In this document: positions 51,500 through 62,875 of the stretch, one piece after another
Layout: the number at the start of each line of letters is the position of its first letter
Position numbering within the stretch: the stretch's first letter is position 1
DNA from: Iris pallida
Lineage: Eukaryota > Streptophyta > Magnoliopsida > Asparagales > Iridaceae
DNA: 64,000 bases
Assembly: GCA_029216955.1 (NCBI GenBank)
Contig: JANAVB010016199.1
Coordinates: 15,900,022 to 15,964,021 of the forward strand
Reading direction: 5' to 3'
Translations under genes and position numbers: made by a program
Notes under the pieces: model-generated
Told to the model about the DNA's origin: nothing
Database searches by the model: none
Seen by the model: the letters and a program-made list of their open reading frames with translations, nothing else

Positions 51500-53390
51500 T
51501 CTATAGTTTCATGATTTATAGTCATAATATTCATGTTTCGGTAGGATTAAATTAACCCCGTTATGAAAGAACTATAAGTTATCGGTGGTTATTTTCGAAA
51601 CTAAATTTAATTTGTGTTCATATATATAAATTAGGATTTTTAAGTATTTTTTCACGAATTTAGCAACTCAAATATGGTCGAAAACATTATAGGTCAAAGC
51701 TAACTATTTTCGGGTAACCTACTGACATAGAATGTCCCAAACTTGTAGCATAACTTAACCCTTGTACCCATGATGATATTCTGTGAAATAAGGTATTTAA
51801 ATTCTGTTTGAAATATATTTTTGGGTATTTTAGCTATTTTGAGTAATTGGCCATGTTCATGACGAGTTTCGGGTAGACTAGGTGACGTAGTAGTCAACTA
51901 GTCACATAATTCTTTATAAATCGTAATTATGGAATTTTAGAGTTAATACTATAGAAAATAGTTTTAAATATCATTTTTAGGAATTTAATATTATTTTTAA
52001 GTGTGTTATTGACGTGGGGTCATAACCGATTAATTAGAATGTCGAAAACCTTAAAACTGTGTTCTGAGGTCTCGTTGGACACGTATGTATGTTATACAAT
52101 TTAATTAGTCCTACGAGATATTTGAGTATAGTTAAAGTAGTTTAAAACATTAATTTAGTTAATTAAGTTCTGTTATAAGTTTCATAATAGTTAAATAAAT
52201 TATTTAGGAGCATTGGATTCCGGAGGCGTAGACACGGGAGCAAAACTGCATCCTCACATCGCAGAAACATGCAAGTATACCTTGCCTCCCTCTACAGTTA
52301 TTGCATGCTTATTTCTTTTTCTAGTAGTTATATGTCATCAGTTGGTTTTATTGGATTGATTTGATTGGCATGCTTTTCTTCATATCATGTATATATTAGT
52401 TTATTGTCTCGTTTATATACCGTCGTTGTTCAGAGTTTGACATTATAGACTATACGAGAGTTGTCCTTACATGTATCTTGACTGAGTTGTACTGGGTCTT
52501 CATATGTACCTTGACTGAGTCGTATCGTGTCGTAGAGTGAGTGCGTGTAACTGAACTGCTAATTCCTGTTTCATTTTCTCAACCTACGAGTCCACAATTG
52601 GGGCGAGGGTTGACCGTTTGCACCTATGAATCTACACTCGGGGCAAGGGTGGTTGTCTTGATCTGTTTGCACCTACGAGTCCACACTCGAGGTGAGGGTG
52701 TTTGTCGTGAACTAACCTGCGAGTCCACGCTTGGGGCCAGGGTTAGTGATTAGTTCAAACCTGCGAGTCCACTCGGGGCGAGGGTTTGGTATTTCATTGA
52801 TCTCTTGTTTACTTGTTCTCTCTGCAGTTCATTTATGCGTAGTTGTTCTCGTGTCCGGGTTCGTACTCACTCGTCAGTAGTCACTTGTCAGTTTTTGTCT
52901 CGTTCCTGTTTATTTTCTTATGCATGATAGAACTGTTAGATATGCATATTTTTATATATCTTGCTATGTCCCCTGAGGACCTGATGATCTCTTCAGGTAG
53001 TTGATTGTATTGAGTTAGTTAGCGGATCATGATGGTAGTGATTACACTTACAGGGATACAGGTATTTGCTTGTGATATTACTTTAATATCTGCTCGTGCT
53101 TTTATTCCTTATCATGTTATACTCTGCTTGTTGGCTTACTTTACAGACTCATAATATTCTTCGAGCTTAATCGGATATGTATGCTAGTGGGCTGTAGACC
53201 ACGACCCATAGTGTTCATTCATATTTTATATTCTTATTGTGGATTGAGATATAGTTTTGCCTTGCCATGATTAAGCACATTACCCTAGTCCAGACAACGT
53301 TTACGCATTCGAGTTGGGCTGGAGTCCGCTTGGTACGTAGCTGGCTTGCTCATGCACTTGCATCCCGAAATACGGGTGCGGGTCATGACA
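51500..53390 (+). mobile_element. Tekay-type LTR, 3' part (continues 37274-38422)
   Basis: The text resumes after Tat II with CTATAGTTTCATGATTTATAG and ends ATACGGGTGCGGGTCATGACA at 53390, the same terminus as the LTR end at 61086. An exon-like boundary TTATTTAG-GAGCATTGG at about 52205 lies where the other LTRs have exon-like segment a. A tandem array occupies 52575-52790. No interior follows, supporting a solo LTR; the next bases belong to a Tat leader. Confidence 0.72.
52575..52790. repeat. Five ~45-bp repeats in the LTR (GAGTCCACACTCGGGGCGAG)
   Basis: Units centred on CTACGAGTCCACAATTGGGG, CTATGAATCTACACTCGGGG, CTACGAGTCCACACTCGAGG, CTGCGAGTCCACGCTTGGGG and CTGCGAGTCCACTCGGGGCG each continue with cGAGGGTt. 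Spacing varies from 35 to 60 bases. The array lies between the two exon-like positions of the LTR. Confidence 0.85.
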
Positions 53391-54361
53391 ACCAGAGTGG
53401 TCTGAATCCTAAATACCATTTGAGTCAAGGATTGCATGGTGGCAGAGAAGGTTTTGAGGCTCCCTTCCAGGAGGTTGCACGATGTCCGAAGCTGGAGCGT
53501 TTGACTCTCCTTTATCACCAACCCCAGCCATGTAAACTGGCATAACATGGGTGGAAGTGGATGGATCGGTCGAGGCTTCACTTTCGACCTCACTTTCCTG
53601 CGGAAGAGCTTTCCCTTCTGAGACCTTGTACTGGCTACCCCCAGCTACCTCGGGGTCGGTTCCTTGGAGAATGTCCTCATCTTCAAGCAGTGGGTTTTTA
53701 TGGATAGCAGGAGTTTGATCACTCCCAGCTGATGCTTCCGCTAGAACCTTATTTCTTGACCGGCTGCTCTCAAACACCCCTGAGGATGGGACCATCGTTT
53801 TGCTTCTCCTCGGCTGACTCTTGGACAATGCTGTTGAGGTCGATGGATTGGTGGTTGTCTTTCTCCCTGATGAATGGAAGCTGGAGACAATATGGCAAGA
53901 AGCAACGTTGGGCTCTGACTCATCTTCAATGGTACCTTCTTTCTGAGACAACGTCGGATGGGTGCAATAGATTTCTGTCGCTGGAACACAGACTGCTTGG
54001 ATGATGGAGCCGTTGTTTTGTAACAACAGCAGTTGATGGTGACCATGACACAAGGGTGCCCCACGAGGGGTGCATCGTGCTTAATGGTCAGCTCTCCTGA
54101 TCTGCGTTTGTGAGTGATCACATTACACAAATTATGAGGGAAGAGTTTCACTTTCACACTCCCTTCAGGTGCATGGCAAGACCAAACGCCGGGGTGGTCA
54201 TGTGAATGCTGCACCCTCTAATCCAGTTCCAGCGTATGAGATACGCCCAGAACATTGGTGGGAGAGCAACATGTATCGCAACTTGAAACCACTTCATGCG
54301 CCCAACCAACGTGGGTACATAGGTTCAAAGTCATAAGTTTTGCCTCGCACGACTTGGTTTT
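53391..54361 (-). pseudogene. Tat leader ORF fragment, probably of Tat element I
   Basis: The minus strand reads KLFPHNLCNVITHKRRSGEL, TIKHDAPLVGHPCVMVTINC and CCYKTTAPSSKQSVFQRQ near 53990-54170. A 214-residue frame (53409-54053) contains SSFHSSGRKTTTNPSTSTAL and EDILQGTDPEVAGGSQYKVS. The INCCC block matches Tat II at 49680-49830. Orientation and position fit the leader of Tat I displaced by the LTR that entered at 37274. It is cut at 54362 by another LTR. Confidence 0.6.
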
Positions 54362-54772
54362 TGTAACACCCAGTTTTCTAAAATAAGTGTAATTTTGAAA
54401 TTTATTATTTTAATTATTTATTTACGATATTTAAATCTTAGTATGATTTTGGTTATTTTTAATCATTTTAAAAACTATTTAAATGAGTGCTTGTGATTTT
54501 GATGTTTGCTAGTGTAACCTTAGAACGACTTAGCCTAGAGACTAACCATAGCCTTGGAGACCTTGCTAACATGTTTGGGATAGTAGTTGGACCCTAACCT
54601 AGCTAGGAATGACTTAAAAACTAAGTGGAGATTGGAATTAAGTAGCTAGTTTGGGCCTTTAGCTTAAGGGCTAGTTTTTACAACCTAGAAGAGGGTTTGG
54701 GCCATTGTGACTTAACCAAACTCTAGCCCACCATAAGTGGCCTGCCCTAAAAGCCACGAACAGCCCCTCACC

Positions 54773-54845
54773 TTTATATAAGTCATCATTAGCCCCCTTC
54801 ACTCATTTTTCATTGAAACCCTAACCCTAGCTTTGGTGTTCTTCC
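54773..54845 (+). promoter_or_regulatory. LTR core promoter (TATA) and telo-box
   Basis: CCTTTATATAAGTCATC at 54771 is a good plant TATA context. AAACCCTAACCCTAG follows about 55 bases later in the expected leader. The possible leader exon would end at the GTAAG at 55025. Confidence 0.55.
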
Positions 54846-55339
54846 CTAAATTTCCTCCATTCCTCAAATCAACTCCAAATTCATCCAAACCAATTGCAAA
54901 CTACTCTCCTTGAGTAGAGGAGGTCTCTATTGGCTAGCTAGGAAGGATTTGGAGCAATTTGACCATTAGATTTGGTGGGAAAGCTTTGCAAGAGGATTTT
55001 TATTGGGATTCCAACTCCCAATTGGTAAGAGCCTCTAAACCTATTAAATTTTTGATTTCTTGTTGTAGATGCATCCATTTAGGGTCCCCCTAGCCCTAGG
55101 AATTATTTGAGTCCAATTCGAATCCATTTGGGGTGCGTATCGCAAGAGTATCGGATACGTGTCTCAAGTGTTCGATGAAATGCCTCATAGGATGTTTTAT
55201 TCACCAATTTCTAAACTGGTTATATATTTGGATAGCCTGTTATATGAGGATTGCATTTGTTTAGGACTGAACTTGTTTTCGTGTCATTTTTTGTGTCATA
55301 TTAGATACGGGGAGGTCAGCCGAGCCCTGAGCAGGCACA

Positions 55340-55728
55340 GTAGCAGACCCCTGCTACTGATGTATCCATGCACGCTGGACACGACATAATATCCTATGCT
55401 ATTGACACGATTAGGTAGCCCCCATGACTGACACGTGGACTGGGAGGTTGTGTTTGGTTTTCGTTCGTTCTTGAACTGTGGTTCGACCCACAGATTTGGG
55501 TTCTGTGCAGTCGAGCACTCTCATACACTGCACTTTATACTCTTTGTACATTGGACACTTTGTGCTTGCTGCCCTTCGCTTGGGCACCATTGGACACATG
55601 TTTGACACTACTCACTGCTCACTCATGATACACTAGGACACCACTTCATGACACAGTCACTTTTCATTCGACACACACTTGTATCTGACACATGTAGACC
55701 CAAGCCCACATCTATTGCTGTGACACAC
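55340..55728. repeat. Cluster of GACAC words in the LTR
   Basis: GGACACGAC, TTGACACGA, CTGACACGTGG, TGGACACTT, TGGACACATG, TTGACACTA, AGGACACCA, ATGACACAG, CGACACAC, CTGACACATG and GTGACACAC occur within about 360 bases. Spacing is irregular, so it is a word cluster rather than a tandem array. The younger LTR has a similar cluster at 56670-57130. Confidence 0.6.
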
Positions 55729-56320
55729 TGTAACACCCAGTTTCTAAAATAAAGGTAAATTTGAAATTTTGTATTTTAATTTATTTAATTATGATATTTA
55801 AATAATAATATAATTTTTGGTGATTTTTAATCATTCAAAACTATTTTAAATTATGACTTATGATTTTGGTGTTTTGATAGTGTAACCTTGGAGACTGGTT
55901 GACCTAGAGCCTAACCATGTTATTGGGATACTTATTTGTCATTTTAGCCCCGAGGATATTTTTGTCATTTTTTGAATTATTTGAATTTAATATATTTTAT
56001 TAGAAATTTTAAATAATTTATTAGAATGGTGTGGTTTAAATACTAGTTTAATTATTGCCATGTGATTTTGGTTAGCCTAACCTAGATTGGACCTAACCTA
56101 GATTGGTCATAACTAGTTTAGTTAGCCACTTTGAGTTTTAGATAGTATCGATTTCATAGGGTTAAGTCAAGTTTAGTTAAGAATAGTGATTTGCTAAGAG
56201 ACTAGGAAAGAGCCCTAGATTCTAGGCCACTCTTTACCCTTGATTCATTTCTAACCCTAGGATGCAATCTAAAAATCCTAACCCTAGCTAAAGTGGCCAG
56301 CCAAGACCCCCCCCATTGCC

Positions 56321-56330
56321 TATATAATGT
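56321..56330 (+). promoter_or_regulatory. LTR TATA box
   Basis: CCTATATAATGTCTCC is repeated in the 3' LTR near 63468 (CCTATATAATGTCTTC). AACCCTA words stand about 40 bases upstream. It probably sets the transcript start near 56350. Confidence 0.55.
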
Positions 56331-56682
56331 CTCCTTAGGGATTTGAGCCTCTTTTCATTAGTTCATCATTTTTTTCCTAAAGACTATGTGAGCCTTTATT
56401 TATTTTTCTTCATAGTTTAATCAATAGGACTCCATTTTTATTAGGATTTCTTCCATTGTGTTCTAATCAATGTTCTCTTGCTGATTGTGGAGTCAAATCT
56501 CATATTTGAATCAATTTGAAGGATTTGGGTGGCTTTTGGAGATCCCCTTTTGAAGAAGTTTTGTGTTGAAGAACACCCATAGGTAAATTCCTATCCACCC
56601 ATTAAAATTAGGTTTTCTTTGCATAAATACCTAGCCCTAGGTGTCCTGGTTCTGTAGGAATAGGGTTTGTGAAATTTCGTGT

Positions 56683-57130
56683 CCTGTACGTGTCCGTATC
56701 GGACACGTATCAGTACTGTGCGCAGGTGTTCGACGAAATGCCACAAAGGGCATTTCGTTCGAATTTTCGAGATGTGTTTGAATAGGAAGTCGTGTCTTGG
56801 TGTCGCCTATGTGTTTCTAAGTGACTGAGCGTGTCTCGTGATGGTTTTGTGTCGTGTCGCACTCGTGCACACGCGTGCGCGCAGCGTGCAGCGTCCCCTG
56901 CTACTCGGGGGCAATTACTCGTTGGACACGCCACTTGGACACAAGATTTTTGACACACACGATGGGGAGGACACTGACACGAGGCTCTCCAAGTTGTACG
57001 AGTCCTCGTGTCGTATCAGACACGTATTTGTGCGTGCACGGGTTCTCTTCTGTGCGTGCACAGAATACTGTTGGGTTTGTGTGATGTTGGACACATTGTG
57101 TCACGTTTGCGGACACAATTTTGAGTGTGT
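56683..57130. repeat. GTGTCC/GGACAC-rich stretch with a perfect hairpin
   Basis: CGTGTCCGTATCGGACACG is an 8-bp perfect stem with a 3-base loop (about 56690-56708), conserved in the 3' LTR near 63836. GACAC or GTGTC words recur roughly every 20-40 bases up to 57130 (for example TTGGACACGCC, GCGGACACAAT, GTGACACATG). This part is GC-richer than its surroundings. The frames read here are repeat-driven. Confidence 0.65.
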
Positions 57131-58780
57131 GACACATGTATATATTGAATGTTAATTACCAACTTTATGATCTTCTTAAATTGCTAAAATGGATTAGGAA
57201 ATCAATGTGGTTTTGGGAAGTTCATTTCGACTGATACATTAGTGTATCAGTGATACACTGTTCATAATTTCCTGTGGATAAATCCTGATAATTAGTGATT
57301 AAATTGCATGCTAATCATGTCCTAATACATTCTCTAATATCTGTTAGTGTAATTTATTTATTAGAATGGGAAATCGAGTTTGGATTGGGGAATCGAATGT
57401 GGGTTTGGGGTTATTCTCTGTTGACTGATACCAGTGAGAGTATCACTATTTTAATTCCTATTGTTAATGATTACATTATGGTTTAATCATAATTAGATGC
57501 TAAATAATGTCCTAACATGTCTACAAATCCCTGTTAGTTCATTATACATGCTAGGATAGGTCTTGATTAATGGGAATTGGTTAATTGATTCAAGGTTGGT
57601 TTATTGACATGTTATTTATTACCTGTCAAATGTTTTCTCTGTTAGATGAAACACACTGTTCTGATTTCCTTTTTCTTGTTATTTTCCTTCACTGTACAGC
57701 CCTGTCATTTGATTTACAATGGGAATGGAATCCTGAGTTTATGCCACACCTTTCTGAACACTGCTTATATTCATCATGTCACCAGAAATCAGATGAACAC
57801 ACACACACACAACTGAGTTCCCTGAGATTCTAGTTAACACTATCATTTGTTTCCCAAATTTTCCCTATGACTGAACACATACACAGAGTTTATTTCACTG
57901 TTTAATGAAACTTGTAATGTGAATCCTGAATTGGTTTCCTATTTCCTGATACAATGCAATATCAGTATTTTTCCCTATTCAAATGCTTAAATTCCTATTC
58001 TAATCTAGTTTTGACTAATGTCTTAAATTGCCAAGTGATCCATATTGTTGATTATTCATGATAAGTTTGATTTCATTTAATAGAATAGATTTTGGATCCA
58101 TAGATGAGATTTGGCATTATGGGCTTTGATTTGGTGTTAACTGATAGATGGGTTTTCAAACTGAGATTGAATTCAATTCCTGAGAACAAGGAATCCTGAA
58201 CCACATTGACTGTTAACACATTGGTTCTGATTACCTTCACTGGAAAACACAGGGTGCTAACCTACACATTCACATACCCTATGACACACACCTATACTCA
58301 CTGCACACAGGTTCATCCTACATGCCACACACTTTCCTCACTGTATCCCTGTAACACACACAGAGTTGGCTCACTGTCACCTGAGATTAGTTAGGATTTG
58401 AACTGACATTGAATGTTTACAGCTGTTAACCTGGGTTCCATTCAGTTCCTAGTATTCCTGTTTGGCTAAATTCAGTTTACATACACACATGACATGTTCA
58501 ATAATGTATATCACTGTCACATTTTATTCCTGAGGATGAACCATATTTTCCTTCATTGATACACACAAATACCCCTACACACAATGTTTTCTCCCATATC
58601 TCATTGTCATTTGTTAGACCTAAAATTTAAATCATGTTTTCACATGTTAGCTCATTGTCCTCTCTTCACACACACACTAATGTCCATAGCTCATTCACTC
58701 ACCCTTCTAAATGGGATTGGCACTAATGTTACACCTATATGACCCTTAAACTCACATACACACATTGCTATGATGTTATC

Positions 58781-59471
<691 letters not shown>

Positions 59472-59943
59472 GTGTGGATGTGTGAGATAGAGATTTTCTA
59501 TAGTTATATATTCATATATGTGTAGATCGATATATACATGTAGAATGTATGGTAGTTGGCCTATATGAGGTTGATTATCAATGGAGTTAGAGTCTATGTG
59601 GTAATGTGATGAAAATATTGCATTACTATGTAGATAGTGTGTTCATAGGTGTATGGCATGTGATTTGGCTATTGCTTTGGTAGTTGGCCTATGGTGTGTC
59701 TCTTAGACTAGTGAGAGCTTAGTTAGACTTGTTAGTCTTGATTAGGCCTAGAATAGACTAGTTAGACTAGTTTAGACTTGTTAGACCTAGTTTGACCATA
59801 GTTGACCTAGTTTGACTTCTAAGGTTGACCAGAGTTGACCAAGAGTTGCCTTTGGCCTAGATTGATCTAGATTCATGTAGAATACATTAAATTGCACTTT
59901 GTTATCATTTTAGACTTGTTGTGACTTGTGCTATTCTGATTAG

Positions 59944-59997
59944 GAGCCAGACACCACTCCTCGGACAGTACTTTCATCTTGGACATTCAGATAACAG
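59944..59997 (+). other. LTR-embedded exon-like segment a with GC donor
   Basis: CTATTCTGATTAG precedes it and GCGAGTACATTCTCT follows CAG, so both borders look like splice sites with a GC-type donor. In phase (two bases in, one base out) it reads RHHSSDSTFILDIQIT. It corresponds to 7943-7993 on the minus strand in a diverged LTR, which has the same phases and the same donor string. Confidence 0.5.
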
Positions 59998-60647
59998 GCG
60001 AGTACATTCTCTGATCATTTCATATCTTGTTTAGGATTATATTTCCTGCTTTAGATTATCTTACTTGATGCTGACACGTTGGTAACACGGATTAGTACTA
60101 TATGGATCCCTTCATGAGATGTTATCCCTCTCGGGAGCATCAGATACTTTTGTCCAGTGTGTTTCACTTACATCACGTATCTTATGCTTCTATTACCATG
60201 CATCTTCGGGAATCAGCTAGTGACTCATGTACTCTCATGATCACCGAGCCTTCACGAATCAATTCATGAATCACCCTATACGGGTTAGTAGTTTAGTTAC
60301 GAATCTTAACGTAACTTGACTGGATCCTTGTGTATTGATTGGGGTACGGGAGAGTATGAATGGTCATGTGAATAAATATCTAAAAGTAGTATAGTCATGA
60401 ATCACTCTTAGTGTAGTCATGAATCAGTCCTAAGCCATTCACATGTTCGTCTTGTACTCTAAATCACTAGCACTGTCTCTCTTTTATATATCATAGATAT
60501 TTACTTACAGTCTCTCTCTTACATTATGCTGTTCTTCAGATTCCTATATTTTATTCTCTAGCATGATTATATTTCCTTTCCTGTTATGACTTGTTGAGAT
60601 ATATTGTGCTCGCTCCTGTCCTGACTGGACCTGTTGAAATATTACAG

Positions 60648-60760
60648 AGGATGAGGACGAGGCGGGCTGTCCCACTTATTATGGGACTACCCTAGATGAT
60701 AGTACAGACTTGGACCAGTAGCAGGAGCCTTTAGCTGTGGACGATACTCCTATAGACTAG
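60648..60760 (+). other. LTR-embedded exon-like segment b (acidic peptide)
   Basis: After GAAATATTACAG, the joined frame reads EDEDEAGCPTYYGTTLDDST and DLDQ, a TAG at 60719, then QEPLAVDDTPID and TAG at 60758. The minus-strand copy at 7092-7207 is open across the position of the first TAG, and the C.TYYG core, DQ, EP and final acidic residues are shared. I cannot name a family. Confidence 0.5.
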
Positions 60761-61086
60761 GATGTCTTCTTTTATATTCATTCTGGATGACTGTATATAT
60801 TGATACTTGGGATTTGGAGATATGTACTTATCTTAGACACTTAGACTCTCTGTTTGTACTTGTGGATTTACTTTCATTTCAGCAGTATCTATCTCTCTAT
60901 CTCATCTTCTGCCTTAGTTGTGATTGAGTTTACTTTCTGCTATGTCACCCCCATTCGGAGAGTATAAACTGTTTAGCTTATATTGTTAGATGTTGTGACC
61001 TAGGACAGCGTTCTACCGCCGACACTGCGGCGTAGGCTGGGCGCTGTTACATACTCGTACTCTCACAGTGGGTGCGGGTCGTGACA

Positions 61087-61316
61087 CGTTTTTAGTGGTG
61101 GCCCATGCAGGTCGAGTTTATGTAGTGGTATTCGAATTAGAGTATCACTACAGCCTACAGTAGTATTAGGATTATTTTGAGGTACTCAATCACATTAGGA
61201 AAAACTCTTAACTGGATCCCTGCCATCTAAATTTCTGATACTTCCTTGAATAACTGTCCTCCCTTGAATTATCATTCTATCTCAAGTATTGATTCCTTGT
61301 TTGATCTGTCTTCAGG
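61087..61316 (+). other. Leader between LTR and gag of the Tekay derivative
   Basis: It starts CGTTTTTAGTGGTGGCCCAT after the LTR end and finishes TCCTTGTTTGATCTGTCTTC just before the gag ATG at 61317. No canonical primer-binding site is recognised; AGTGGTATTCGAATTAGAG near 61124 faintly recalls the TGGTATCAGAGC type. The same leader text precedes the truncated gag at 3916-4156. Confidence 0.6.
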
Positions 61317-62390
61317 ATGGTTATGGATACACGATCTCATCGTCTCGATCAGGAAGATACCACTGAGGGGTCTACCACTCCTCGTCCTGATCAGCAGGGC
61401 CCCGAGACTGTAGTTCCTGTTATGCCGGCTCAGGTTGGGATATCTGCAGCTTATGGGAGTGCATCTCTTCCTACTCCGAGTCTTTCTCCTGTCGTCCCAA
61501 ACGTTCTTCAGCAGCAGTCGCCATCAGGACCAGAGGATATTTTTGGTTATTCTTCTTCTTCCAGCAGATAGTAGAAACTCAGCGGCAACAGTTGTTCAAG
61601 AGGGGACATGACATTCATGAAGTCAGCAGCAGTGAAGGTCAGGCTAAGAGGTCTCACGTACAGATTCAGCATCAGTATCAACAAAGGTCTGTTCAGCAGC
61701 AGTTTCAGGGTCAGGGCCCTCAGCAGGGACAGCAGCAACCCAGACAGTATCAGGCACCCAGGCAGGAGACAATCAGTTATCCCTACTGCAAGAAGCCGGG
61801 GCATGGATAGGGTGAGTGCAGGAAGAGGTTGAAGGTTTGCTATTTCTGTGGGTCAGGTGCCCACCAGAAGATAGATTGTCCCATTGCACCTCCTTTTGAG
61901 GGAGCTAGGCCACCTGTAGCTCAGCACCAGAGGGGTGGAGCAGTGGACCACCAGCTGAGGGAGTGTTCCCAGAGCATAGGCAGAGTAGTTCAGGGAGCAG
62001 CACCAGGAGCAGGAGCTAGGGCTCCGACAGAGCAGCCGAGGGGACCACCGTTACAGACGCAGCAGATTACTAGTTGCCCTTCCTGTAGGGAACTGGGGCA
62101 CGATTTGGGCGAATGCCGAATGAGGATAGGCAAGTGCCTACTTTGCGGAGCATCATATCACCCGTTAAGAGAGTGTCCCAAGTTTCCTAAACGGACAGCT
62201 CAGGGAGCAGGAGCGAGGACTCCGGTAGGCCAGCAGAAGGGATTACCCTTACCGACTCAGCAGCAGAGGTACATACAGCATTAGCAGCAGGCCAAAGGAG
62301 GCCAGCAGGAGCGAGCTTTCGCCAGGATAGTCGAGGATGCTCAGGCCGTTGGAGATCTAGTTGCAGGTTCCATTCTTTTGATTTCATTTC
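61317..62390 (+). pseudogene. gag remnant with multiplied zinc knuckles
   Basis: ATG at 61317 opens MVMDTRSHRLDQEDTTEGST and runs to a stop at 61571 (84 residues). Without any capsid it jumps to another frame: LFKRGHDIHEVSSSEGQAKR, a Gln-rich stretch, then PYCKKPGHG-stop-GEC (first Cys replaced by Tyr), CYFCGSGAHQKIDC, a half knuckle HQLREC, CPSCRELGHDLGEC and CLLCGASYHPLREC. It then has ERAFARIVEDAQAVGDLVAG, the text that precedes protease. The knuckle pair and its linker (QGAGARTP..QQ.G.PLPTQQ) are present twice. Two stops and one frame change interrupt it. Gag knuckles bind RNA. Confidence 0.85.
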
Positions 62391-62861
62391 CGCAATTGCC
62401 TCTTATAACTGCCTTGAAAATTTCGATTCCCTCTGTTCCTTATTGATTTATCAATTTTGTCCTGTTGTGCTTGTGTTATGTTTGATTTTCTTCTGAGATG
62501 AATCATATGGGCTAGGTCGCCCAGTTATGGAATCTAGAATCTTCGATGGTTGTGTTTAGCTGGCATAGTGAGGACATATAGTCAGATTTAGGATGTATTT
62601 CTCGGGTGTGGGAATTTAAGGTTTTTGCTGCCAAGCATACGGCAATACAAAAATTTTAAATACCATGATTCTAGAGGTATGTGCCTTAATCGAGGACTCT
62701 GTGATTATCGTAGCCTTGCTCACTAGCACGACGAAGATTCTGAGTATCATGATTTTGGACAGACGCATATGATTATCTGACGGTATGTTTGAGACTTTGA
62801 TTGTGGGGTGTTTGACCTAGAAGGACTACTACCATTTTAATTTCGAGGACAAAATTTTTCT
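62391..62861 (+). other. 3' noncoding interior of the Tekay derivative
   Basis: After the gag remnant the whole pol is missing. The remaining text ends TTTCGAGGACAAAATTTTTC, the familiar end of Del/Tekay interiors just before the polypurine tract. No coding signal is seen. Confidence 0.75.
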
Positions 62862-62875
62862 AAGGTGGGTAGACT
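62862..62875 (+). promoter_or_regulatory. Polypurine tract
   Basis: AAGGTGGGTAGACT lies directly before the 3' LTR start TGTAACACCC at 62876. A purine-rich run at this place primes plus-strand DNA in Ty3/gypsy elements. It is interrupted by two T bases, as in many relatives. Confidence 0.8.

Larger units (their letters stand above)
54362..55728 (+). mobile_element. Tekay-type LTR, 5' part (interrupted at 55729)
   Basis: It starts TGTAACACCCAGTTTTCTAA at 54362. A TTTATATAAG box lies at 54773, followed by a telo-box AAACCCTAACCCTAG near 54827 and a strong possible splice donor CAATTG-GTAAGAG at 55025. After 55340 GACAC words are dense. It ends abruptly where the next LTR starts, so the rest should lie beyond the right edge of the window, after the inserted element. 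Confidence 0.85.

Noticed and set aside
61547..61804. Minus-strand Leu-rich frame
   Set aside because: It is the antisense of the Gln-rich gag stretch on the plus strand; the Leu run comes from CAG/CTG codons.
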